Shown: positions 9,463 to 21,087 of the stretch, in pieces
Layout: each line of letters starts with the position of its first letter
How positions within the stretch are numbered: the first letter of the stretch is position 1
From: Hsuehochloa calcarea
Taxonomy: Eukaryota > Streptophyta > Magnoliopsida > Poales > Poaceae
Assembly (NCBI GenBank): GCA_036346395.1
Contig: CM070594.1
Location: 21,857,385 to 21,921,384, forward strand
Direction of reading: 5' to 3'
DNA length: 64,000 nt
Notes under the pieces: generated by a model
The model's input: only the letters and a program-made list of their open reading frames with translations
What the model was told of the DNA's origin: nothing
Database searches by the model: none
Made by a program: the position numbers and the translations under genes

Positions 9463-12208
9463 ATGGCAGCGGACAAGTATTCCACCAAGCCTCCAGTCTT
9501 TGATGGCTGTATTACCCTTCGGAAGAGCCGAATGGAAACTTACATCCGAGCTTAGGGTATGCCATCCGGAGAAAGGTGAAGGTTAGATTTCTTTATTCCG
9601 CCGATGAAAACATCAATGTGGGAAACATGCCCGATGTTGAGGCAAATGCTAAGGCAAGGAACATTATCATTCGAGGTTTGAGCGAAGTGAGTTTGATCGC
9701 ATTTCTCATTTGACTTACGCTACGACATCCAGGTGACCCTCGATGCATACCATGAGGGCACCACCAGATTAAGACGGTTCGACAAGACCGTTCAGCGAGA
9801 ATACACAAATTTGAAATGCTTTTGGTGAATCTCTTGACGAGTGCTTTTCGCGTTTCCATAAGATTTTGAGCAACCTCCGAGCGGTCGGTCTTACATACCC
9901 CGACTCGGATAACGCTCGACAGATACTTTCTGCAATTGATCTTCGTGTTTGGGAGATGAAAGTGACTACCATCAAGGATAGCACGGACCTCTCGACCACG
10001 ACTCTTGATGCGCTTTACTCGCGTCTCAAGACTCACGAGATTGACATTGTCTCAAGGTCGAAGTCACGATCGATGGCTTTAGTCACTGATCCCACCTCTG
10101 GATCTTCTTCTGAGTCGATACGTGGGTTCTCCCTAGCTGCTCTCTGTGACATAACTGATGATCAGTTAGAGCAGTTTGAGGATGAACAGCTAGCCCTCCT
10201 AGCTCGAAAGTTTTTCCATGCTTACAAGAGGAGGAGGGATGGAAAAAGAGGAGGTCCTGTGATTTGCTTCGAGTGTGGTGGCCCCAACCACATCCGAGCA
10301 AACTGCCCCAAGCTGGAGAAGGGCAAAGGTGACTATGGCGGTTCGGGCAAGAACGACTACATCGACAAGAACCGCAACACGAAGCCCTCGGCACCTGACC
10401 AAGGCAAGAAGAAGTACCGCAACTTTGGGAAGGCAAAGAAGCTGTTCCATCGCGTCCTCACCGCCTCGATTTAACCGGACACCGGCGAGGTGGAGGGTGG
10501 GAGGACGATGATGGAAAGGACGATCAAGATCCCAAGGATGACGGCAACTTCTCGGCATGTGCTTCATGGCCCTCGGGCGAATCGAGCGACAATGGTGTAC
10601 TCTGACTCAGATGAGGTTAGTCCCACTTACGACCAGCTTAATGATGCTTTTCTTAAGCTAGGTAGATTTCATACTAAATCTAGGGCTAAGTGTGCTGAGT
10701 TGGAGAAGGAAGTAGCTAGACTATCACGGGAGCTTACTTTACTTACATCTGCTCCCTCCCGTGATGATTGTGACACATGCTGTGCTTTGCTTGATGACAT
10801 GGAAAAACTAAGGACCTTGCATGATAGTGTGTCCTCTGAACTAGACATGATTAAAGTAGAGAACATTAGCCTTCTTCTTTGAATTAGAGATGAGTAGGGT
10901 AGCACCTCCTTCATCTACTCTTGTTGAGGCTATCGCTTGCACCTCATGTGAGGTTAAGGACAACTCGTTTAGAGGTCTTTATACCATGTTGCTTGATCTG
11001 CCTGAGACTTGTGAAAATTATAATAATCTCAAGATGAACCTAAAACGGGCAGATCACAAAATTGCTGAATTCCAAGCTGCGCTACTAGAGCCCATTGTTT
11101 CTTGTTTAAACTGTCCTAAGTTAACTGCTGAACTAGAATCTGTATCCAAGCAGTTTCAAGAAATGATTGATCACAATAACAAAATAGCTCAGTATGCTTC
11201 TAAGGACCTTGTTAGCTCACCATGCAATCAATGTAATAAACTAAAATGTGATTTGGTTGCTTTGGATGAAAAATGTGTGAAGCTAACTAAGGACCTTCTA
11301 GAAACACAATCATCTGCTTGTATTGTGTGTGCTGGGAAGAAGTCTAAGGGTTTGGTAGAGACGCCTAGCAACGTGAACCAATCGCTAGCGAGAGGATTTG
11401 TCCCTCCAAAGTCAATTTGTGCATGCATAAGCCAATCTTTCCTCTGCTGTTGGTTCTTCTTCTGCTCCCTTACCTTCTGCTGTTCCTTCTTCCCCCTGCT
11501 CTTCTTGCACCTCTCTCTTTAGGTGTGTCAGTATCTTATGAACACTCTCGAGAGGTTTGTAGGAGGCAAGAAGAAGCTCAATCTCATTCTAGATTAATCT
11601 AAGATTTGCAGATTTAATCAGGGTCTAGGATATGATTTTCATGAGGATATGAGGAAGCATTCACCTGTCGTGCTCGTAACCATAGCACTGTGTGATCAAA
11701 ACTAAGCCGGGATGAGAAAGTAAATTTCAAATCGTGGGTTTTGTTCAAAGGATCTCTCGACGACAAGGTGATTCCACTGCGGCTTGGCCCTCTCGAGGCG
11801 AAGTATCATTGCACCTTCTGTCAAAAGGATGGACATTTGGTTGATCATTGCTTCAGGCGCGCCAAGATCGCGCGTAAAGATCAAGTTGAGTCTGTTAGGT
11901 ACATTCAGGGTCAGCCCCAGACCATGAGTGCACCTAAGACCAACACGAGGTCTAGGTTTGATACAACTGATGAGTTAGGGCAGCATCGAGGACTTGGTTT
12001 TTCTGAGTTTTCTGATTTTCGTCCTCATGCTCCCTTTGGTCGTGACTTCGTCGCTTTGAGGGTAGATCTCGGTTTCCCTTTCGAGATGGCTACGCGGCGT
12101 GATCGACATGTTGCGAATTCCACTCGCTCTTCCATAGCGATCGGATTCAAGCGACCAGTCTGCGCACACGCACCTTCCGACTTGTTGAGTGACAGAGGCG
12201 TAGGGTAG
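9463..12208 (+). pseudogene. Copia Gag, with frameshifts and stops
   Basis: The start MAADKYSTKPPVFDG at 9463 is typical of SIRE/Maximus Gag. It is stopped after YIRA (about 9555). Later frames carry a CCHC zinc knuckle CFECGGPNHIRANC (10265-10306), a basic stretch, a coiled-coil-like region (10600-11400) and a second knuckle-like CTFCQKDGHLVDHC (about 11810-11853). Gag would package element RNA in cytoplasmic particles. At least five interruptions make it non-coding, and the Ser/Leu-rich frame at 11417-11602 is out of register. Confidence 0.75.
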
Positions 12209-12259
12209 ATAGAGGTCAATCTTGCTTGACTACTTCATCATTCGACGTGTTACTCAAGA

Positions 12260-13233
12260 TTGGGTGCCAAAATCACGTTGATTCATCCCGATCGAGACTT
12301 TACTCTGTTTGACTCAGTTCGCCATTTGGGAAGGAAAGGTCCGGATTGTAGACTCGGGTGTTCTCGTCATATGACCGGAGACTCGTTGGTTTTCTTCCTA
12401 GCCCGTGCTCGAGGTGATGAGACGATCACCTTCGGAGATGCTTCATTTGGCGCGTCATCGCTAAAGGTTGTGAGCATTAATGATTCTTTTATTTTGAAAG
12501 ATGTTGCCTTAGTAAGTAAGCTGCAAGTATAATCGCTTCGGTCTCTCGACCACCGATGACGGTTACGAGGTGAGCTTTAAGAAAAACAATTGCAAAATTC
12601 TTGATTCTTCGGGTAGCCTAGTTTGCGGGATTTCTCGATATGGGAGGATCTTTCGTGCTGATTTTTCTGAGTCTTCTGGTAATCCTCTCCGGTGTTTAAT
12701 TGCTTCTGAATCCCATGATTTGACCTTCTGGCATAGGAGACTAGGTCATATAGGCTTTGATCATTTGACACGAGTTAGCGGCCACGATCTCATTCGTGGT
12801 TTGCTAAAACTCAAGATGGTCAAGGATCTAGTTTGTTCTCCATGCCGGCACGGCAAGATGGTTGCCGCTTCTCACTCTCCAGTCACAGTGACAATGACTG
12901 ATGCACCAGGACAACTGCTCCATATGGATACGATTGGTCGGCTGAAAGTCTTGATCGGCAGGAGGGAAGTGGTATATTCTTGTTGTGGTCGATGACTTCT
13001 CGAGGTACTCTTGGGTGTTTTTCTTAGCCTCGAAGGATGAGACGTTTACTCTTTTTCGTGGTCTTTTTAGTAGGCTTTCTGTTGAACTCCCGGGTGCATT
13101 ACGAGCAATTCGCAGTGATAATGGCACCGAGTTCAAGAATTCCTACTTTGAGAGTTTCTGTGGTGAGACAGGTGTAGAGCACCAGTTCTCGTCTCCATAC
13201 GTCCCTCAACAGAATGGCGTTGTGGAGAGGAAG
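12260..13233 (+). pseudogene. Copia protease and integrase N-terminal half
   Basis: A protease-like segment reads LGCSRHMTGD (12352-12382). Family members normally have D-S-GCSRHMTG, so the catalytic Asp appears lost. The pre-integrase zinc region follows (HRRLGHIGFDHL, then CSPCRHGKM, about 12730-12865). The integrase core has DDFSRYSWVFF and IRSDNGTEFKN, two of the three DDE acidic motifs, and then YVPQQNGVVER. The frame is cut at 13233 by the solo LTR and resumes at 15231. Confidence 0.75.
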
Positions 13234-15230
13234 TGTTGGACCGAAAAGGCGACTAGAGGGGGGGGGGTGAATAGGAGCACGCTCACTTTTTCAACCTTGA
13301 TTAGATTCAACACAAATTTCACTCCAATAGCTATAGAAGCTATGAAGATCGATATACCAAGATCTGAAGACTAGGATTGAATCCAATCAAAACCCCGAAG
13401 CAAAACAACCAAAAACAACCGAAACTGAATTTCCTAAGTGTGGGGCGGTCTGACCTCTATTCAAGGGCGGTCCGACCGGTCCTATGGGCGGTCCGACCTC
13501 TGATGAGGGGCGGTCCGACCTCGGCCGATGAACAAGTGAAATCAGGCCGAAAAACGAAGTTGCAAATGGATGTAACTTTTGATCTACAACTCCAAACTTG
13601 ATGAAACTTGGTACACACCTTCTCTAGGATGTCAGGAACCTATTCCAATCGAAGATCATGAAGATCTTTGGAAAAGTTCAGACCTTTTTCAGTTTGAGAG
13701 GTGGAAGGTTTGAAAGCAGAGTCAAAGCGAAAACTATATCGAAAAACTTGCTCGTGGGTGATTGATGATCAAGATGATCTTAGATGTGTTCCCACATGTC
13801 ACAGCAAGCTAGATCATGCAAAGAAATCAATCAAAAACATGCGAATCAAAGAAAGACTCAAAATCACCAAATAGAGAGAAGAAGGGCAAATGAACTCATC
13901 TTGAAGAGAACTCTTCTTTGGATTGATTTGATAATGTATCGATTCTGACCACTCATACGGATACGCATGGACACAAGATCAAAACATCTCTCTCTCTAGA
14001 ACCCTAATCTCCACTAAACCTTCCCTAAGCACTTAAGCCAAAACTAGGGTTTCAAGCATGAAAGGGTTGAAGGGTGCGACCACCTCCTCCTCTATTTATA
14101 GTGGAGACTTAAACCTTCTAGAAGAGTAACCCTAATGGGCTCCCGTTAAGGCCCAAAACAAACGGGTCACACACGCACGCATCTCGAAGCGCCGTCTTCA
14201 TGTCCTCTTGACCTACTCCGCTTCTCCACGCCATCTTGCGCCGCGAGTCGTCAAAAGTCACCAAAGCGGTATTTGGTATAATTACCAAAATACCCCTTCT
14301 CGATCTTTTTGCAAAGACCGAGTCCCATCTTTGTGAAGCACCTCCCATGCTTCGCCACGTGTAGGTTGATCAACGGCTCTCAACATGTCGGCAAGTCTCT
14401 CCCATCCGGCTCCCACCAGAACCACCATGGCACTTGCACCCCCCGCGCCGCTTGATCCAACCAGTCGCACCGAACTGCCCGTTCGGTCATCCTTGTCTAT
14501 TCTGCACCACACTTGAGTTCATTGACCTCACCCGGCATCGTCGATCGTTCTGGACCTCAGCTCTCCAAGCCTAGTCCCGATCATCCTCGCCGTTGACCGT
14601 CGTTGACCACCAAGCAACCTGCACAACAATAAACAAGCAAATCGAATCCGGGAACAAGTTCTTCACAACTTGACCCACGTTAGTCAAAACATGCATCATG
14701 CAACACATATGCACTGAAACCCATGACTTTGACCTAACAAAACATCATCGCCACGAAGTTGGCCGATGAACAAGTCGAAGCCGGTCGAGCCCCTCGTGGG
14801 CGGTCGGCCTTGCACGGCCGGTCGGCCGCCACCACAAGGCCGGTCAGACCGCCCGTAGGGACTTAGCCAATTTTCAACCCCTGAAAATCCGAAACCTACT
14901 GGAAACTTTAAACCAATAGAACTTTTGCTTGGGAACTCCAAAAATTATGAGAGCAAGAACAATGGGATCCCCTCACTTGCCTACACCCTCTATTTTTGGC
15001 CCAGCCTGTTTTGACCACTTTTGGTCACGGCCGGTCCGACCGGCGCACATGGCCGGTCCGACCGATTTGGGACCGGTCGGACCGTAGATCTTATGGCGGT
15101 CAGACCGCCTGTCGTAAAGTCCGAGCAGTCTTTGAAACTTTGTCGAAAACCGTGAAGCGACAAACCGTTAACGCTATTGCCAATTGTCACATCATCCTAA
15201 GATCTGGAGCATATTCCCATGATATCCACA
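13234..15230 (-). mobile_element. Solo LTR (SIRE/Maximus-like) inside the Copia integrase
   Basis: The 1997-bp segment starts TGTTGGACCGAAAAGG and ends GATATCCACA, flanked by a perfect GGAAG duplication (13229-13233, 15231-15235). It is on the minus strand: its TATA box CTATAAATAG is the complement of 14093-14102, and its 3' terminus (read from 13234) matches the ...CACCCCC-CTCT...GGTCC...CA tail of the surrounding element's LTR. It carries clusters of CGGTCCGACCG-like palindromes. No coding sequence is seen. Confidence 0.9.
13438..13530. repeat. GGGCGGTCCGACC motif cluster (solo LTR, 3' side)
   Basis: Four copies or variants of GGGCGGTC(C/T)GACC occur within 90 bp, about 205-295 bp from the LTR's own 3' end. 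Two further clusters, at 14795-14855 and 15028-15112, have variants such as GGCCGGTCCGACCG, GGACCGGTCGGACCG and GGCGGTCAGACCGCC. They lie 120-440 bp from its own 5' end. The motif is a near-palindrome. Confidence 0.85.
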
Positions 15231-15995
15231 GGAAGAACCGTACCTTGGTCGAGATGGCCAGGACGATGCTTGATGAGTACTCTACACCTAGAAAGTTTTG
15301 GGCTGAGGCCATTGCTACTGCTTGTCATGTTTCTAACAGAGACTTTCTTGGGCACTCTTGCATCGCACTTCTTATGAGTTGAGATATGGCGAAAACCAGT
15401 CTCGCATTTTCGTGTGTTTGGTTGCAAGTGTTTTATTACGAAGTGCAGGAACCTAGATAAGTTCGAGTCACGATCTTGTGATGGGATCTTTACGGGTTAC
15501 TCGACTTCTTCTCGTGCCTATAGAGTCTAGAACTGCGAGTCTAGCAAAATGATAGAAACCTGTGAGGTGACCTTCGATGAGGCCGGTCAGGGACTAGGCA
15601 CGATATCTCGAGTTCTCTAGAGCGATCTGAGCCCATCTTTGTGGGCGATGAGGAAGGCGGTGATGAGGTTGCCTACCGATCCAGATTCTTCCTCCTCCTC
15701 TTGAGGTGCCTTCTTCCTTGCACCTCGAGGAGATCACCCTTACCTTCGCTTCTTACGAAGCTAGTGGCTCTTTCCTATCTCATCTGCTCATGAGGTAGAG
15801 GCCACTTCTTCATCTCACCACTGGACCTCCTAGACACATTCAAAGGACCATCCTTGAGAGCGGATCATTGGAGACCTCTTTGAGCGTGTCACACGTTCCA
15901 AAGTGGTTTGTCTCTCTTGTCTCCATTCGCTTTCGTCGCCTCATTCGAGCCCAAAGACGTTTATCATGCTCTATCTGACGAGTCTTGGATAAACG
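15231..15995 (+). pseudogene. Copia integrase C-terminal half and linker
   Basis: The sequence resumes directly after the solo LTR with NRTLVEMARTMLDEY and FWAEAIATACHVSNR, the Copia integrase region after the third acidic motif. Stops begin at about 15380, and the linker to RT is fragmented over 15400-15950. The reading frame on either side of the solo LTR is in register once the insertion is discounted, so the LTR entered when this stretch was still open. Confidence 0.75.
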
Positions 15996-17479
15996 CCATT
16001 CATGAGGAGTTGGAAAACTTTGAAAGAAACAAGGTCTGGTCCCTTGTTGAGCCCCCTCAAGGTCACAATATCATTGGGACCAAATAGGTGTTCAAGAACA
16101 AGCAAAGTGAAGATGGGTTAGTCATTGAAACAAGGCTAAATTTGGTAGCTCGAGGTACTCCCAAGTTGAGGTCTAGATTTCGAAGAGAACTTTGCCCCTG
16201 TAGCTAGACTTGAAGCCATTAGAATCCTGCTTGCCTTTGCAGCTTCTAAGGGTTCCAAGCTTTACCAGATGGATGTCAAGAGTGCCTTCCTCAATGGCCT
16301 TATTGAGGAAGAAGTCTATGTCGATGACCTCGTGTTTCGAGAACCCCAAATACCCTAACCATATCTGAGCTTTTCAAAGCTTTGTATGGACTCAAGCGAG
16401 CTCCCGAGCTTGGTATGAAAGGCTTAAGTCCTATCTCGTTGAGTCATGGTTTTGAAATGGGTAAAATAGACAAGACCTTGTTCATCCGCCGTCTTGGCAC
16501 TGATCTTTTGCTCATCCAGATCTATGTGGACGACATCATCTTTGGCGGCTCCTCACATACTCTCGTTTCTCAGTTTTCCGATGTTATGAGCTCGGAATTT
16601 GAGATGAGAATGATGGACGAGTTGAGCTCCTTCCTTGGCTTCCAAATCAAACAGACTCAGAAAGGTACTTTTCTTCATCAAGGCAAGTACACTCGAGACC
16701 TCCTGAAGCGCTTCGACATGAATGATGGAAAGCCAGTATCAACCCCGATGGCATCTACAACTGCTCTTGATCCAGATGAAGACGGCGAACCTGTTGACCA
16801 AAAGGAATTCAGAAGCATGATTGGCTCTCTCTTGTACCTCACAGCCTCGAGACCAGACATACATTTCTCTGTGTGTCTTTGTGCTCGGTTTCAGACTTCT
16901 CCTCGCGTATCTCATCGTCAGGCGGTGAAGCGCATCTTTCGGTACCTTCGAGCTACCATTGACTATGGTATCTGGTACTCTTCCTCTTCTTGTCTATCTC
17001 TTAGAGCCTTCTCCGATGCAGATTTCGCTGGCTGTAGGATAGATAGGAAGAGCACCTCTGGCACTTGCCAATTCATTGGCACTTCTCTTGTCTCCTGGTC
17101 GTCAAGGAAGCAATCCGGTGTTGCGCAGTCCACTGCAGAGGCCGAGTACGTTCTTTGCGCCCCGATTCTTTGTAGCCAAGTGCTTTGGATGATCTCGACC
17201 CTGCAGGACTTTGGGTTAGCAATCGACTATGTTCCACTCTTTTGTGATAACACGTCTGCGATTTGCATTGCCAAGAACCCAGTGCAACATTCTCGGACCA
17301 AGCATATTGATATCAGATATCACTTTCTTCGAGACCATGTAGAGAAGGGTGACATTGTGCTCCAGTTTGTGGAGAGTGAGCACCAGTTGGCTGATATCTT
17401 CACCAAACCTCTGGACAGCTCTCGGTTTTCAGCTCTGCGGGGAGAGCTTGGGGTGGTTTGTCCTTACGGACTGTTGTAA
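15996..17479 (+). pseudogene. Copia reverse transcriptase and RNase H (long residual frame)
   Basis: The RT start (SWINAIHEELENFERNKVW, then NIIGTK followed by a stop at about 16087) is damaged. The frame 16382-17479 (365 codons) is intact from MYGLKRAP to the end. It contains the catalytic YVDD (16522-16533), the FLGFQIKQ and YTRDLLKRF motifs, SRPDIHFSV, then RNase H SDADFAG, STAEAEYV, CDNTSAI and FTKPL. This enzyme copies element RNA to DNA. It lacks a native start and upstream domains, so the frame is a survivor and not an independent gene. Confidence 0.85.
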
Positions 17480-18983
17480 GGGAGCTTGGGTTTTACTGCT
17501 GTATTATATTTTAATTATGCTTACTCCTTTCTGGTTGTATTTCTTTTGAGTGAGTTGGGTCTAAGTCCTTCCAGCATAGGTTAGAGTGGTTCTCTTGCCA
17601 AGTTGTTTTGACTGCTAATTCTTATCTTGTGCTTCTAGGATGCTGCTTATTAGCTGTCTCTTCTCTCTCTAAGTAGAACTTACTCACTTCTTATAGGTTC
17701 TAGCAAGGGTCGGGCCACCCTTGGGTAGACAGGGACAGTGTTTGCTCCTTAGTGTGTGAGTTGATCAGCTGATAGTCCTGGAATCATATGGGGTACATAA
17801 GAACCTGTCTAAGCGATAGTATTCTCTATATCTTTTCTATGCTCTAAGGACTGCCTTTTCTGTTTCGCTTATCAGATTCTCGTTTTTGTTCCTTTGGTTC
17901 AGGGGGAGTTCATCTTGGTTATTCCAATTCTTAAATTTGTTATAACTCAACCTGGATTAAAAGATGCATTTCATTCTGAAGGGGATCTGGATTTCCGTGC
18001 ATTTCATCCTGCATTGCATTATAATCATATGGAGCCTTGTTTATTATCCCTTATGATCTGTTTTCACTGTTTTACATCTTGCCATGATTTATGCTAAACT
18101 GCTAGATTTATCATGACTTTTTATGTGTAGTTTAGTCTTTGCCATGCTAAGGTGATTAAAAAATGCTAAACATGAATTAAAATCTTATCATAATAGCTCT
18201 TGAGACTAGTCTGGTTGAAGTTATCCTTTTATGATTCTCGCCATGTCAAGTAGGCTGAGTTGAGTCTTGAATCCTTATTGAGTTTCAGAGTAAGCTATGA
18301 CAGTTCGTTAAGAAACTAGACTTATCTTTAATCGTTGGTCCAAAAACTTCAAAAGCAAAAATGATCTCTTTTGTGCGAAAAAACTGATCTCACCAAATCT
18401 TTCTCATGAGACTGCTTGCCATTGCACTAGGCATGAACTCAGGGGGAGCCTTGGATGACCTAAGATCACCTCTTTAAGTCTGTTGCTTGGAGTGGTCGCA
18501 TAAGGCTTGGGATCTAGGACATGGTTAAGATTTGAAAAATTGGTTGAAGCTTAGGAGGCAGTTGTGGATGACACCTAGTCCAGGACTTGCTTCACTAAGA
18601 TAAAGCCATATTAATGTTTCCAGAAAAAGAAACTTGTGCTAAAATTGCTTATCATTAAAAAGACCAAGTACTGGATAAAATGAGTCTTTCTTCAACTGGT
18701 AGCACTCTAAACTGTTCAATATGAGTCTTCTTGGTTCAACTTAGATTATTTGACATGGCTTGTATCATCCTTGGATACCTTTAGCTAGACTGCAATCTTG
18801 GTTTATTTGACTTGCTAAAGAATTGGATCATTAATGAGATTATGGAGTTTCTGTCTTAGCTATTCTCTACATCAATTGTCATGATCTTGATAGCACTCTT
18901 ATGTGTTATGGCTTGGTGTAATACTGTAATAGTCATTTTGGATAATCTACATGGCTCCTAATGCTTAAAATGAACATCATATA
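17480..18983 (+). other. Post-pol region of the Copia element, no gene seen
   Basis: 1.5 kb between the RNase H stop and the 3' LTR remnant. SIRE-type elements often carry an extra post-pol region, sometimes env-like, but no frame above about 70 codons is found here. AGGGGGAG words at 17903 and 18441 are polypurine-tract-like, though neither is followed by the start of an LTR. Confidence 0.6.
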
Positions 18984-19023
18984 GGCACCATTCACCCCCC
19001 TCTGTTGCCATTTCGGTCCTTCA
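18984..19023 (+). repeat. 3' LTR remnant (last ~40 bp only)
   Basis: GGCACCATTCACCCCCCTC...CGGTCCTTCA matches the last 40 bp of the 5' LTR, but the preceding 1.5 kb does not match it at all. The 3' LTR is therefore almost completely deleted, with the junction near 18983. A CCACT target duplication directly follows, so the outer terminus is original. Confidence 0.75.
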
Positions 19024-19028
19024 CCACT

Positions 19029-20839
19029 ATAGAATTCATTATATAATATTCTTCTATATTTGTACTAAACTCATCTTTTATTTCAGGGTGTATGATGAGA
19101 TTTTCTTTATTATGAATTTTAGACACGCACTTATTTGGATTTGAATGCGGAAGTGTCTGTGGAGTCTCACCACGCTTTCTTACTTCTAAGATGTATGGAA
19201 TATTATCTTGATGTGGAATAAATGTAATACCATGCTCATGTATAATTGTCGCGTGCAAAGATTGTTGTAAAAACCTAAGACCTATTATCATGTCATCATT
19301 TATCATTGATAAATATCTTGTTATGATTTCATCAATTATATATTTTGTACCGTTTATGTATACTTCAATATTATATGCTAATTGGTTATGGATCTTTTTT
19401 ATTCCTGACATATATATAGATATTTCTGTTTTATCATCATCTATTGTCTGAACTATTTCAGGATATTTTATGAAATATTTATCATGGATGATGTTTTTTG
19501 TACATCCTGTATCTACTAATGCTAGTATTTTATAGGTAATATTTGGCTTTAACTTTACCTTTATTGGAATTCTTATTCCTAATATATCTTTAAAAGGTAA
19601 TTTAACCACATATTTATTACCAAAACTCCTTATAGCATCTTCAAATTGAATTATTTTCTCTCTTTTGCTATTTTTTAAAATTATTGTTTGCTCTTTGAAC
19701 TCAGTATTTTGTATAATTTTCTCTATTTCTCTTAGCCTTTCATTTTGTAATGTAGTATATCCTAACTCTGGATCTTCTGCTATAATAATATTTGATATTA
19801 TATTTGTAAAATTGTATGGATTACTTCCAGCTCTTTTTAATTCTTCATAAAGATTAGCATTTCTTTCTAACCATTGTTCCCATAAATTTTTTACTGATTC
19901 ACCTAGAAAGGTTTCTAAATAGGTTATCATATCTTCAACCTTATTTCCTATATTATGCTGATTATGTATATATTTTTGCACTATAAGGCCTTTCCATATA
20001 TTTATAATATTTGGCCAATCTATAGGGTCGTGTGCTGCTAAATTTAATATAGCACCATCACTCTTATAATTTTGAAATTTTACGGCTCTTTCAAATTCTC
20101 TTCTTCTATATCCCATATGCTTGAATTGTCTAGGGATATAATTATAGGTATAATTTTCCTTTTCTGGAGGCCAAGTTCCTGCTACTCTAGATGGTCTCTC
20201 CATTTCACCTTCATTTTTTACTGAACTTTCTCCATATCTTCTCTTCTTTCGTCCCATTTCTACTTCCATTGCTTCCATTGCATTATCTAGGTTCTGTAAA
20301 CCTATTTCATCTAAGGAGTCTATAATATCAGTATGATTCTCTAAGATATTAGAGGTTTCTTCTTTAACACCTAACTCATTTGTAGATTTCTCTTCTTCCT
20401 CATAGCTTTCTATTAATAATTTTTCATTTATTTCCCACTGTTCTTCTTCACTATTTTTTTTCTTTAGTAACCTTATTATTTACTTCTACTTTATGACAAT
20501 GTTGTTTTGGCTTATCATACTGCACTTCTGAATTATCTATGGCTAATTCTCTATTCTTTTTTAACTTTTTTAACCTATATATTTCTCTAATAAAATAGAG
20601 TTCCTTTTCTTTTAGCATAGGCCATTCACTTTGATAGGTATTACTATATTCTTCCTCTATAAATTTTAATTTTCTTTCACAATGGTTTATTTCACTGTCT
20701 AAATCTAGATTTTCCATTAATTCAGAGACACAATGTCTTCTATTATCTTCATTCTTATTCTTTATGAGATTTGAAGGTATAATATCTTTGTCAATTAGGT
20801 AGAGTGTGTTATCTTTTCTACCGAAGCCTTTAAATATAT
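19029..20839 (-). pseudogene. Viral polyprotein N-terminal part: capsid-like region and protease
   Basis: The frame starts before 20717 (an open run reaches back to 20840) and is shifted in an A8 homopolymer at about 20452-20460. It continues to the Copia insertion at 19029. The acidic stretch and YNYIPRQFKHMG...RRREF resemble a caulimovirid capsid N-terminal and core region. The aspartic protease motif LVDTGCTKNIIH lies at about 19490-19525. There is no CCHC zinc finger and no recognisable movement-protein domain, so internal deletions are likely. The Met at 20278 is internal and not a true start. The last few codons of the open frame, below 19024, belong to the Copia LTR. Confidence 0.75.
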
Positions 20840-21082
20840 CTATTTTTCTGTATTTATAACTTTAGTGGATGTAGTAACAATTCCTGACGAGGCTACCACT
20901 AATTCCTTACTTCTTTCTTCAGTATTGATTTTATTCAAGATCTGGACTAATAATTGGAGGATGGTATTATTTTATCTTATAATGATATTAGAATATTCTT
21001 TGGGTGATTCGTAGTTTGAGAAACCTATCGGATGCTCAAGGTACTTTTCTGTTTCTTGTAAGGCTTTTTTATATTCTGACAT
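20840..21082 (-). pseudogene. Viral ORF2-like small frame
   Basis: An 80-codon minus-strand frame begins with ATG at 21082 (MSEYKKALQETEKYLEHP) five nucleotides after the ORF1-like stop and ends at a stop at 20840-20842. It has one in-frame stop at about 20970. Position and size fit the small ORF2 of tungroviruses (about 100 aa), a nucleic-acid-binding or virion-associated protein in relatives. The tight spacing to ORF1 fits polycistronic translation by leaky scanning in that group. Identity is inferred from position. Confidence 0.45.
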
Positions 21083-21087
21083 ACAAT

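Larger units (their letters stand above)
7776..19023 (+). mobile_element. SIRE/Maximus-type Ty1-copia element inserted in the virus
   Basis: The element is bounded by TGAGAGACC... (7776) and ...CGGTCCTTCA (19023) and flanked by a perfect CCACT duplication (7771-7775, 19024-19028). It has a full 5' LTR, a Met-tRNA primer-binding site, Gag with a zinc knuckle, protease, integrase, RT (YVDD) and RNase H in Copia order, and a 1.5-kb post-pol region. Its integrase is split by a solo LTR, and without that the element is ~9.2 kb. Only ~40 bp of the 3' LTR remains. Gag and pol have many stops and shifts, but RT/RNase H keeps a 365-codon open frame. Confidence 0.9.
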
